Shown here piece by piece: positions 7,784 through 15,984 of a DNA stretch of 64,000 nucleotides. A program made the position numbers and the translations under genes. The DNA lies in the NCBI GenBank assembly GCA_018673255.1, contig JABHDC010000065.1, positions 62,001 through 126,000 on the forward strand. Reading direction: 5' to 3'. The DNA comes from Gemmatimonadota bacterium (GTDB taxonomy: Bacteria > Latescibacterota > UBA2968 > UBA8231). Positions within the stretch are counted from its first letter, which is position 1; each line of letters begins with the position of its first letter. The notes under the pieces are model-generated. The model did not search any database and was not told the origin of the DNA. It saw only the letters and a program-made list of their open reading frames with translations.

Positions 7784-9223
7784 CTATTCTCGATCTGCCA
7801 CCGGCACGTGGGACACCTGCTTCGGCTCGTAGCCAATCGCCTCTTTCGCCTGTTCCATATCGTAGAGAGGCCAGTCGCTGGCGGAGACGCCAAAGACGAT
7901 CTCATAACGCAGGTCGGGCTGGAGGATGGCCCGCTCGAAAAGCTCGACGGCATCCCCATGGCCCAGTTGGTGCGGGTGTTCCGGCTCAGGACGGTCGGGC
8001 TTGAAGTTGCCGATGCGGATCGACACGAATTGCAGATCGTGACGGTGGGCATACATGTGTCCGAGACCTTCGCCGAAGACCTTGCTGATCGAGTAGTAGC
8101 TCTCCGGCAGGGGAACCATGGCATTGGTGCGCTGCCGCTGACGCCCATAGGGTCCCAGGAGGCCGGCGCGACTTGCATAGACGAATCGCGACACGCCGGC
8201 GGCGCGCGCTGCCTCGATCATGTAGTAGGTGCCGTCGAAGTTGCAGGTGAGAACTTCATCGAATGGTGCACCACCGGAGGGAACGCCGGCAAGATGGATG
8301 ACGGCATCGATCCCTTCCATCGCACGGTGGCAGACCTCCGGATCGGCGACGTCCCCCACGATATGATCGGCCAGATCAGGCATGGGGCAGCGGTCGAGGC
8401 CACGAATCTGATAGCGGCCTGACAGACCGGCTGCCACCACGCTGCCGATCTTGCCACCGGCTCCGGTGACCAGCACGCGCTCGGGGCGGCGCCAGGGCAA
8501 TGGCTCAGTCTGATCAACCAACTGAGTATCGCGGTTCGCCTCGGCAACGTGGGACATGTCCTGTGGATGGTAACCGATGACCCGTCGACCGTGATCGAGG
8601 TCGTACAGTGGCCAGTCCGAATCCGAAACCCCGAAGACTGCTTCGTAGCCGACACCTGGGTGTGTGATGGCCGCCGTGAAGACGCGAACACAGTCTGAGT
8701 GACTGAGTTGATGCGGGTGCTCTGGCTGGTCTCGTTCGGGGTTGAAGTTGCCGATCCGGACAGAGACGACCTCCATGTCGAAACGCGCCCAATACATGTA
8801 ACCCAGAGCTTCACCGAAGATCTTGCTGTTGTCGTAGAGACCATTCGGTCGTGGGAGCATGTCGATGGTGCGTCGCAGTCCTCCCGGATAACTCGACAAC
8901 AGTCCGGCGCGACTGGAAAACGCAATTCGACGTACGCCCAGTTCCCGCGCCGCCTCGAAGACGTTGTAGCAACCGACGTAGTTGTTGTTGCGTATCTCGG
9001 GCCACGGTTTCTCTCCCGGGTTGCCACCGAGATGGACGATGGCTTCAACGCCCTCGACGGCGCGTCGCACGAAGTCGTAATCTCCGAGATCTCCGACCAT
9101 GGTCTCGTCAAGATCGGGGACGGTGACGATATCACTTCCCCGTACGAGGTGTCCCTGCTGTCGCAGGCCTGCGGCGACAAAGCGACCCACTTTCCCGGCC
9201 GCGCCGGTGACCAGGACATGCAT
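7784..9223 (-). CDS. Tandem-duplicated NAD-dependent epimerase/dehydratase (two SDR domains)
   Basis: The 479-residue protein contains two complete extended-SDR domains in a row. Domain A (1 to about 232) has the dinucleotide motif VLVTGAAGKVG and catalytic Y130-x3-K134. Domain B (about 249-479) has VLVTGAGGKIG and Y377-x3-K381. Both halves share many blocks (SRAGLL, RIGNF, HPHQL, SDWPLYD), so this is an internal duplication. Family relatives include uronate dehydrogenases and UDP-sugar epimerases; the substrate is not known. The ATG at 9223 overlaps the TGA of the upstream membrane protein by one base, so translation is probably coupled. The frame is open further upstream, but that part overlaps the neighbouring gene and lacks homology. 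Confidence 0.85.
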   Translation of the reverse strand: MHVLVTGAAGKVGRFVAAGLRQQGHLVRGSDIVTVPDLDETMVGDLGDYDFVRRAVEGVEAIVHLGGNPGEKPWPEIRNNNYVGCYNVFEAARELGVRRIAFSSRAGLLSSYPGGLRRTIDMLPRPNGLYDNSKIFGEALGYMYWARFDMEVVSVRIGNFNPERDQPEHPHQLSHSDCVRVFTAAITHPGVGYEAVFGVSDSDWPLYDLDHGRRVIGYHPQDMSHVAEANRDTQLVDQTEPLPWRRPERVLVTGAGGKIGSVVAAGLSGRYQIRGLDRCPMPDLADHIVGDVADPEVCHRAMEGIDAVIHLAGVPSGGAPFDEVLTCNFDGTYYMIEAARAAGVSRFVYASRAGLLGPYGRQRQRTNAMVPLPESYYSISKVFGEGLGHMYAHRHDLQFVSIRIGNFKPDRPEPEHPHQLGHGDAVELFERAILQPDLRYEIVFGVSASDWPLYDMEQAKEAIGYEPKQVSHVPVADRE

Positions 9224-12200
9224 CAGATTTCCTGACGTTTGGACGGTTGTCTGGCCCACAACCACAGGGCCAGCAGTAGGACGGCACCAATCAGCATCCA
9301 GATCCCGCCCTGCCACTGCAGCGACTCGCTGCTCTGCTGCAGAAGATGGTAGGCGCCCTGAGCCGTTTCGTTGACATACACTGCCAGGCAGTAGGCCAGC
9401 AGGTTGTCGCGGAAGAAGAAAACCAGCGCGATGGCATAGATCGCCGCCATCAAGGTGGAGCGACCCAGGGAGATGAAGAATTCCGGTGGCGTGTAGGCAC
9501 TGGCGCCGGCGCTGGCTGCGAAAAAGACAAGCAGGGCCACGATGATGAGCGAAGGGCGTCGAATGACGCGGGTTGCGTAGTAGACGATGAGGGCAATCAT
9601 CAGTGGTGCCTGCAAGCCGCCGCTGATTGCTGCGGTGATGCCCGACAGAACGGGAACCACATCTGCCAGATGTCCGGGAAGTGACGGTCCGCTCAGTGGC
9701 ACACTGTCCGGCAGGATACCGGCGAGCCAGAGTGACCATCGATCCCCGACCACGCGCGCAACCGTCGACAGAACAGCCAGCCCCATCGCGTCCGGCAACC
9801 AGGTGCGCACCGTCGACCGGCTGACCGAGTCGAGTGTGGCCGGGAACAGTGACGCCAGCAGGCCGATCACCGTTACCAGGGCCAGGCCCATGAAGAGGGT
9901 GGCCATGATCGCGACGACGCCCTGGATGATGGTGAACATCCCCATCGGAATCTGCGTCGGATAGAATACGAGGAACGCGGGCAGACCGTTGACGAAACTC
10001 AGCAGGAACAGCCCTGCACCGATCCCCCCATACCACAGCGGCCGCTTCCACTGGATCGACCCGCCGCGGATGCTGCCGATCAGGATCCACAGCAGATGCA
10101 GAATGACGGCAGTTCCGAAGGCGCGAGGGATCCAACGCAGGACCGTTCGCCACAGTGAACTCTCACGTCGATCGCGTAACCATTCTTCTGGCAACTTGAT
10201 CGAGCGCTCGAGATCCATGACAGCATCACCGGCAATGTGGAGCTCATATCTGAGTCGGGATTCGTCTATACTGCGAGGGTGATCCTCTGGTGTTTCCCAC
10301 GTGAACCAGTGATCGGTGCGCGCGTCGAGTTTCTCCGACATGACGTCCTTCAACTCGAGCGCCGAAGGCTCGAGGCCGAAATCCGTCAGATGCCGCACGG
10401 CGATGGCCAGTGCGTTTTCTTCCGAAAGGTCCTGGCCGGCCGTCTCCTCTGCCAGCACATGTCTGATTCGGTAGAGTGTGGCGTCGTCGATCAGCCACGA
10501 GAGGGTCCACTCCTCTTTCTCACCTGGCTCGAAGAATCGTACAGACCACACGGCAATGGCCAGTTCATCGCCAAATGGCGCCAGAGCCGAGGCCAGGTCG
10601 GCGTGATCCGCACGATACTCAACCGCCAGTGCATCCCATTCCTTCTCGGCGTAGGAGACACTCGTGAAACGGTCGGTCTCGACGCCCTGCTCCTGCAGCC
10701 AGTTGATGCTGGCCATCTCTGCCTCGTCACCCGTCATGCCCACATCGATCTGCTTCAGTGCCGGATCGAGATCCGCAACGTAGACGACGCACGCCAGACA
10801 GACGCTGATGATGGCCCAGATCCAGCGGCGTCGGGTAACGGGGTGGTAGACTCGTGTCGGATCACCAGAGTCGAGGATCTGCGCTTCGGGACTCAGCGGT
10901 GCAGATGCGGCTGGATGCGGCGACGGGGGGACAAGGGCGGCATCTTCGCTGTTGAGAAGCGAACCCGGATCGATGAAATACTGCCGGCGGGCATAGAGGA
11001 TGATGGCTACGATCAGGGGCAGCAGCATGAGCCCCACAGAGAGGGCCGCCGAGAAAACGTAGTACGTGTTGCTCGAGCGCAGCAGAATCAGGGCTGTGTA
11101 AAGGGCATCGATCGTGTAGTGCCAGACCAGCGCTGGCAGCAATCCCCAGCGCAGGACGACATATCCCACGGCGATTCCTGCAAGGCTGACTTCGACGCCA
11201 CGGATCCAGAAAGGCTGCTGTGGATAACCGGCGTGGGCGAATCCCCAGATGATGGCAGAGAGGAAGACGGCCAGCCAGCGGCGCTTCAGCAGCCCCTGAA
11301 GGAAGGGAATGCTGAAGGCTCTGGAGGTGAACTCCTCCGACACGGCGGGAAGCCATCCGATGAGCAGAACCACAACCCAGGGGATGTGAGTGTTGACCAT
11401 CTCCCGGTAGGGGATGTCTGCCGGACCCCAGGCGCCGAAGCGTTCGGCGACCAGGTAGAAGACGACCTGATAGGCAACGAAGGCAGCCGTCATCGTGAGA
11501 CCGATGATCGTACCGATGAGGAATCGCTTCGTGCGGATTCCATCCGGCAGGAACTGCTCGCTCAGACTGATCTGGTCAACAAAGTGTTCGCGGTAGAGGG
11601 GTTCGGCGCCCGCCGTGAGGAAACCGATAAACAGGGCCTGGGCCAGGGCCCCGGCGAAGGCGAGCAGAACGCTTTCGGTGACAAAGCTCGAGAACGTGTC
11701 GGTCGTGTCGAAACCAAAAATCGTAACAGGTAGGTTGTTGAGCTGAGCCAGGAACGTCAGTACGAAAGTGATGCCGGCGAACACGAAGACCAGACGCCAG
11801 CGCACATCCTGCCACCTGATTCGCCTGACCAGCAGAACGGCCATGGCGACGAAGGTGAACACGAGGAACAGGGCCGCGACGATGCCTGTCGCCTGATTGT
11901 GCGACCGCATCTCCTGGAAGTCGTCCTGCCACGCTTCAGGAATCTTTAGGAATTCGTCGTAGCCACCGACCAGATCGCCCTGAATCAGAACGCGGTAGCG
12001 GTAGGTCGCATCGGATACACCGTCCGTTTCGACCTGGAAATCGGACAGCTTCCACGTGAAGGTGTGATCGCTGCGCTCTGGACGCTGCGTGGTGCGGGCC
12101 TCGATGAACTCCAGGTGGGCCAGGTCATGGCCCATGGCATGGGTGAGGAACTGCTCTGCCTGGGATCGGGCCTGAGAAGGATCGAGGCGGGCGCCAGCTG

Positions 12201-12615
12201 CTTCCTCCGGCAACTCGTGACGGAAGCCGACCAGATCACCGGTTGTGGTCACCTCAACGCGGAGCTCTTCCTTCTGTAGTTCACGGAACCATCGGTGAGA
12301 CCAGCGCCACAGCCTCACGGGATCGTCGATCAGCTCTGAAGTGCCTTCCAGCCCGAGTTCGAACTCGAGGAAGGTCTTGGCGCCGTCGTCGAAATTGAAG
12401 ACGGCGGCGTGGTGGTAGCCACCCAGATCGAAGCCGCGCTGCTCGAGGAAAGAGGCGGCCTGGGATCGAGCCTCCTCCCGGGTCAGCCGAAAATCGATGG
12501 TTGCTTCGGGGAAGGCCTGGTAGAAATAGTGCGTTCCGATTCCGAGGCTGACGACGGTGATCGCCAGGCAGATGAGAATCAGACGTGCATCACCGCGGTC
12601 GAGTCGTTGTTCCAT
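9223..12615 (-). CDS. Giant CPBP-family (Abi/Rce1-like) membrane protease with a degenerate second copy
   Basis: The 1130-residue polytopic membrane protein has two halves of similar layout. The first (about 1-545) has one N-terminal membrane helix, an extracytoplasmic region of about 210 residues, and a multi-helix core with all CPBP motifs: E427-E428-x3-R432, F459-A-H461, and H499-x3-D503 in WHYTID. The second (about 595-1130) repeats helix, soluble region and helices but shows no EExxxR or FxxxH motif, so it is probably non-catalytic. The family comprises intramembrane proteases related to Rce1; the substrate is unknown. It is divergent from the OmpA-like gene and coupled to the double epimerase downstream. 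Confidence 0.8.
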   Translation of the reverse strand: MEQRLDRGDARLILICLAITVVSLGIGTHYFYQAFPEATIDFRLTREEARSQAASFLEQRGFDLGGYHHAAVFNFDDGAKTFLEFELGLEGTSELIDDPVRLWRWSHRWFRELQKEELRVEVTTTGDLVGFRHELPEEAAGARLDPSQARSQAEQFLTHAMGHDLAHLEFIEARTTQRPERSDHTFTWKLSDFQVETDGVSDATYRYRVLIQGDLVGGYDEFLKIPEAWQDDFQEMRSHNQATGIVAALFLVFTFVAMAVLLVRRIRWQDVRWRLVFVFAGITFVLTFLAQLNNLPVTIFGFDTTDTFSSFVTESVLLAFAGALAQALFIGFLTAGAEPLYREHFVDQISLSEQFLPDGIRTKRFLIGTIIGLTMTAAFVAYQVVFYLVAERFGAWGPADIPYREMVNTHIPWVVVLLIGWLPAVSEEFTSRAFSIPFLQGLLKRRWLAVFLSAIIWGFAHAGYPQQPFWIRGVEVSLAGIAVGYVVLRWGLLPALVWHYTIDALYTALILLRSSNTYYVFSAALSVGLMLLPLIVAIILYARRQYFIDPGSLLNSEDAALVPPSPHPAASAPLSPEAQILDSGDPTRVYHPVTRRRWIWAIISVCLACVVYVADLDPALKQIDVGMTGDEAEMASINWLQEQGVETDRFTSVSYAEKEWDALAVEYRADHADLASALAPFGDELAIAVWSVRFFEPGEKEEWTLSWLIDDATLYRIRHVLAEETAGQDLSEENALAIAVRHLTDFGLEPSALELKDVMSEKLDARTDHWFTWETPEDHPRSIDESRLRYELHIAGDAVMDLERSIKLPEEWLRDRRESSLWRTVLRWIPRAFGTAVILHLLWILIGSIRGGSIQWKRPLWYGGIGAGLFLLSFVNGLPAFLVFYPTQIPMGMFTIIQGVVAIMATLFMGLALVTVIGLLASLFPATLDSVSRSTVRTWLPDAMGLAVLSTVARVVGDRWSLWLAGILPDSVPLSGPSLPGHLADVVPVLSGITAAISGGLQAPLMIALIVYYATRVIRRPSLIIVALLVFFAASAGASAYTPPEFFISLGRSTLMAAIYAIALVFFFRDNLLAYCLAVYVNETAQGAYHLLQQSSESLQWQGGIWMLIGAVLLLALWLWARQPSKRQEI

Positions 12616-12683
12616 GGAGTCCCGTCATGGCTTTCGGCAGTGGACTTAGGATAGATCGACTGCGTCCGACGGGTCAAACCGCT

Positions 12684-12712
12684 TTGTCCATCGACTCGAG
12701 CCTTGTTACAAT
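12684..12712 (+). promoter_or_regulatory. Candidate sigma-70 promoter for the OmpA-like gene
   Basis: TTGTCC (12684-12689) and TACAAT (12707-12712) are separated by 17 bases and lie about 48 bases upstream of the OmpA-like start codon, in the divergent gap with the CPBP gene. Confidence 0.55.
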
Positions 12713-12759
12713 AGAGCAGGCCTGTCACGGTTCTCATACTTCCGGAAATCCATACCCTC

Positions 12760-13506
12760 ATGCGAAACTCGCTCTTGCGAGGTGTCCAGCTCGGACTGCT
12801 GCTCGCCGTATTCCTGTGCGCTGGATGGCAGGCCGCATCGGCCCAGTACACGCCGCCGCGGATCCTTTACGTGTTGAATCCGCCCAGCACGGGTTCGGCC
12901 CCCGACAGTGAGATGGCTGACCGTCGCTACTACATCGACAGCGGCCTGGAGCTGAGCATCGGCAAGGGCGACATCCTGAATGTGTATCGGGAGAAGCGAA
13001 TCAGTCCCGTCATCCCCACCATCCGCATGTTCATCGGTACCATGGAGATCACCGACGCCAAGCAAGGCTCCTCGGTGGGTCGGTTCCATCCGAGCCCCGT
13101 CTCCATGGCCCACCCGATGATTCGCTATAAGACGGCCATGGTTACCGACATCGTTGTGCCGCGCCTGGTGATCGACTCGGGTGTGCTCTTTGATCCCGGT
13201 GCTGCAGGCTTGAAACCGGGTGCAGCCGCCGAATTCGACAAGGTAGCGGAATTCATCCGGCTCTTCACACCATCCAAGCTGATTATTGAGGGGCACACGG
13301 ATGCCGATGGAGATGCAGATGCCAACCTGGCGCTGTCGGAAGGCCGGGCGCAGAGCGTCGTCGAGTATCTCATCAACGGGTATCCCTTTATTACCGCTGG
13401 CATGGTCGAGGCCCGCGGCTATGGCGAAGACCAGCCGATCGCGCCGAATGACACGCCCGAGAACAAGCAGCTGAATCGACGCATCGAAGCGCTCATCTGG
13501 GAGTAG
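12760..13506 (+). CDS. OmpA-family outer membrane/peptidoglycan-associated protein
   Basis: The 248-residue protein has a clear signal peptide (basic start, hydrophobic core, cleavage near AASA-QY at about residue 28), a middle region of unknown fold, and a C-terminal OmpA-like peptidoglycan-binding domain (about 140-248). The latter shows GHTDADGDADANLALSEGRA and RGYGEDQPIAPN with the expected terminal NRRIE. It has no lipobox, so it should be periplasmic or outer-membrane linked, which suggests a diderm cell envelope. It is directly followed by a methyltransferase gene. Confidence 0.85.
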   Translation: MRNSLLRGVQLGLLLAVFLCAGWQAASAQYTPPRILYVLNPPSTGSAPDSEMADRRYYIDSGLELSIGKGDILNVYREKRISPVIPTIRMFIGTMEITDAKQGSSVGRFHPSPVSMAHPMIRYKTAMVTDIVVPRLVIDSGVLFDPGAAGLKPGAAAEFDKVAEFIRLFTPSKLIIEGHTDADGDADANLALSEGRAQSVVEYLINGYPFITAGMVEARGYGEDQPIAPNDTPENKQLNRRIEALIWE

Positions 13507-13508
13507 GG

Positions 13509-14333
13509 ATGGCGACGCAGGGGAGGGTGCCACCGGAAGAGGGCGCAGATCACGGGCGATTGGAGCGCGAGGCGCACTTTCACGACCACGTAATCGCCGA
13601 GGATGCCCGTCAGGCAGCGGGGCGCTTCTATGCCGTAGCCCAACGCAGCAAGCGGTTGTATCGTGAGCGTGTGTTGCGCGGGGGCGACGGCCTGGATGTT
13701 CTCGAATACGGTTGCGGGCCCGGCAGTTGTGCCTTCGATCTGGCTCGAGCCGGGGCGCGGGTCACGGGGATTGATATCTCGCCCGGTGCAATCGAACTGG
13801 CAAAGGCGCAGGCTGAAGCGGAGGGACTTTCAGAAGCACTCAGCTCGGGAAGGTTGCGCTTTGAGGTGATGAATGCCGAAGCGCTGTCAGTGGCGGATGA
13901 TTCCTTCGACAGGATATGCGGCAGCGGGATCCTGCATCATCTGGATCTGTCACGTGCGCTGCCTGAGATCACCCGCATCCTGCGTCCGACGGGAGACGCA
14001 GTGTTCTTTGAGCCTCTCGGGCACAATCTTCTCATCAATTGGTATCGTCGACGTACACCTTCGATGCGCACCATTGATGAGCACCCGCTGCTGGCCGCCG
14101 ATCTTGCTCGCCTGGACACGCATTTTGAGCACACCCGATACGGCTACCACCATCTGACCGCCCTGGCGGCGTCCGTATGGTCGGGCCGAATCGGATTCGC
14201 CCTGTTGTTAGGGGTGCTGGATACTGTGGACAGAATTCTTCTGCGTGTGCCTGGGATCAGGCGGCAGGCGTGGATCGTGATCGCCGAATTGCGGAACCCC
14301 AGGTCCCTTCAGGCACCCGGACAGAGACTATAA
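13509..14333 (+). CDS. Class I SAM-dependent methyltransferase
   Basis: The 274-residue protein carries motif I VLEYGCGPGSCAFDLA, the acidic motif II residue in VTGIDIS, and a Methyltransf_11-type motif ICGSGILHHLD, typical of small-molecule methyltransferases. The C-terminal part contains a hydrophobic stretch (SGRIGFALLLGVLDTVDRIL) that may attach it to the membrane or form a substrate cap. It begins 2 bases after the OmpA-like stop codon, so the two are cotranscribed. The substrate cannot be deduced. Confidence 0.82.
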   Translation: MATQGRVPPEEGADHGRLEREAHFHDHVIAEDARQAAGRFYAVAQRSKRLYRERVLRGGDGLDVLEYGCGPGSCAFDLARAGARVTGIDISPGAIELAKAQAEAEGLSEALSSGRLRFEVMNAEALSVADDSFDRICGSGILHHLDLSRALPEITRILRPTGDAVFFEPLGHNLLINWYRRRTPSMRTIDEHPLLAADLARLDTHFEHTRYGYHHLTALAASVWSGRIGFALLLGVLDTVDRILLRVPGIRRQAWIVIAELRNPRSLQAPGQRL

Positions 14334-14381
14334 ACAGGCCCCGGGCAGAGCCTGGATTCAGACCCCAGGGGGAGCCTCGAT

Positions 14382-14573
14382 TCAGGCGACGACGTCGATC
14401 AGTTGGCCGGCACCCCCTCCTGAGGGGGCGGGCAGGGCTGCCAGCAGGCTCAGGGCCTGCTGGGCCGAAGCGTCGAGGGCCTTGTCGAGAAGCTTGACAT
14501 TCATCTCGTTGTGCAGCTTCTGTGCGCTCAGGGCGCTGGCTGTATCGACAATGCTGGCTGTGAGTGAATCCAT
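14382..14573 (-). CDS. Small YjfB-like putative motility protein
   Basis: The 63-residue protein starts MDSLTASIVDTASAL, continues through an amphipathic helix (NVKLLDKALDASAQQALSLL) and ends in a proline/glycine-rich tail, which fits the short YjfB family associated with motility genes. The frame extends upstream to 14702 but the extra part looks non-coding; the ATG at 14573 gives the family start. No strong Shine-Dalgarno is seen. It is the only minus-strand gene between 12.7 and 19.4 kb and lies convergent to the methyltransferase gene. Confidence 0.62.
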   Translation of the reverse strand: MDSLTASIVDTASALSAQKLHNEMNVKLLDKALDASAQQALSLLAALPAPSGGGAGQLIDVVA

Positions 14574-14593
14574 GGTGGCCCAGACATGATAAG

Positions 14594-14615
14594 CCTGCCT
14601 GGTGAACCAGGCAGG
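14594..14615 (-). other. Perfect hairpin in the leader of the yjfB-like gene
   Basis: CCTGCCTGGT (14594-14603) is exactly complementary to 14606-14615 with a 2-base spacer. It lies about 21 bases upstream of the yjfB-like start codon on the minus strand and has no T-run on that strand. It could be a translational control hairpin or a weak terminator. Confidence 0.45.
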
Positions 14616-14743
14616 GAAGGTCGAAAATCGATGGCAGGGGGTAACAGTGCGCTGCCCCCATCTTCTCTCACGATACCATTCGACCCCATGGTGCGCAACC
14701 ATCCACGGGTCGATACCACAACCCCACCAGGAGACTCCCTAGA

Positions 14744-15457
14744 ATGGGCCACATGACCCCCCTGGACTATGGCCGCAGTTTCCTCATCGGCAGGGCACCG
14801 AGCAACGAGGTGAGATTCTGGGTAGAGTCGCGGACCCGGTTGATCGACATCGAGCATGGCACGAGTGAGGACTATCTCCAGGTCGGGTCGTGCAAGAGTG
14901 AAGCGACCTTCGCCGATCGAGATCTATTCATCGAGGATAACTACGATTTTCTCCCCGTCTTTGGCCCGAAATGGACCGTCGTCTTCCGTCGCAAGTCCCG
15001 TGTCACCGACGCCTATCGGGAGACCAAACCCTCTGATCAGTGGTGGGATGGTCAGGATCTGCATCTGGTCGAGTCGAGCGACGCCAGGATTCTGGAGACG
15101 AATGCTGCCGCCCGTGAAGCCACCTACGGGGAAGAACCGCTGGTGGCTCAGGTGGAGATCGGCGACGCCATCTCAGGTCTGCAGGCGATCATCGAGTTCC
15201 CGATCAAGACCATGAATACCCGGCGCGGAGACGACATGTATCAGGTGGACAGTGGGCCCGTCGCCCTGCCTGATCTGCAAAGACACGCGTGCACGGCAGA
15301 TGGCCTGCGACTGGCCTATGTCGCCTTCAACACAGGTGACTTTGCCGATTTCGTCGTGGAGGTCCCGACCTCCATCGACCCCGGGGCGCAGGTCTACCAT
15401 TTCTCCGAGCGGCTGAGTCTACCTTCGAGCAATCGGCTGCTGGCGATTCCCGTCTGA
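14744..15457 (+). CDS. Conserved hypothetical soluble protein
   Basis: I do not recognise this 237-residue protein. It has no signal peptide or membrane segment, is rich in acidic and aromatic residues, and seems to be a soluble beta-rich protein. An AGGAG Shine-Dalgarno lies 10 bases before the ATG; a second ATG three codons in is possible. It ends 1 base before the BlaI-type regulator gene, so they are likely one transcript. Confidence 0.7.
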   Translation: MGHMTPLDYGRSFLIGRAPSNEVRFWVESRTRLIDIEHGTSEDYLQVGSCKSEATFADRDLFIEDNYDFLPVFGPKWTVVFRRKSRVTDAYRETKPSDQWWDGQDLHLVESSDARILETNAAAREATYGEEPLVAQVEIGDAISGLQAIIEFPIKTMNTRRGDDMYQVDSGPVALPDLQRHACTADGLRLAYVAFNTGDFADFVVEVPTSIDPGAQVYHFSERLSLPSSNRLLAIPV

Positions 15458-15458
15458 C

Positions 15459-15836
15459 ATGGCCCGGCGGCGAACCCCAGGTCTGACGCCCCGCGAGGCC
15501 CAAATTCTGCACCTGTTGTGGACTCAGGGATCGTTGACGGTGGGGCAGATTCAACGCGCCCTCCCTGACCCACCGACGCCCAATACGGTGCGCAAGCTCC
15601 TGAGCATCATGGGACAGCGGCAGTTGGTGGTCGACGACGGGCGTGGCTACGGCAAGTGTTACACCGCCGCCATCGAGGCCCGCGATTCGAGGGGGGAGGC
15701 GCTTCGCATCCTGGTAGAAACATTGTACGATGGCCAGGGAGGGGATGTGGTTGGTGATCTGCTGACGGCAGGTCTGCTGACGAAGGAGCAGCTGCGGGCG
15801 CTGGCCAGCACGCGTACCAGGGGCGTTCGTGGTTGA
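15459..15836 (+). CDS. BlaI/MecI-family transcriptional repressor
   Basis: The 125-residue protein has the winged-helix domain of the Penicillinase_R family: LTPREAQILHLLWTQGSLTV, then the recognition helix region PPTPNTVRKLLSIM and a wing around DGRGYGKCYTA. In known systems these repressors are inactivated by a membrane protease sensor (BlaR1/MecR1), which is not present next to it; the M50B- or CPBP-type proteases elsewhere in the window are not evident partners. It could regulate the preceding hypothetical gene or the GH2 gene downstream. Confidence 0.82.
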   Translation: MARRRTPGLTPREAQILHLLWTQGSLTVGQIQRALPDPPTPNTVRKLLSIMGQRQLVVDDGRGYGKCYTAAIEARDSRGEALRILVETLYDGQGGDVVGDLLTAGLLTKEQLRALASTRTRGVRG

Positions 15837-15984
15837 CGCTCGGTGTGGCCGAAACCACCTTGCATGTGAACCGGTGTGGTGATGGATGTGGACACGCCCC
15901 ACCGGCCTCTCTTGGTCCGACGGACCCGCGCTGACCCATCGAGACCCGCGCGTGACTCTTTCACCCGCTACCGGCTGATTCGCC

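Noticed and set aside
9224..10153. Upstream extension of the double-epimerase frame
   Set aside because: It overlaps the CPBP gene in another frame; the ATG at 9223 begins the Rossmann motif directly.
10237..11733. Long plus-strand open frame (498 codons)
   Set aside because: It is fully antisense to the CPBP protease gene, has biased composition and no recognisable motif.
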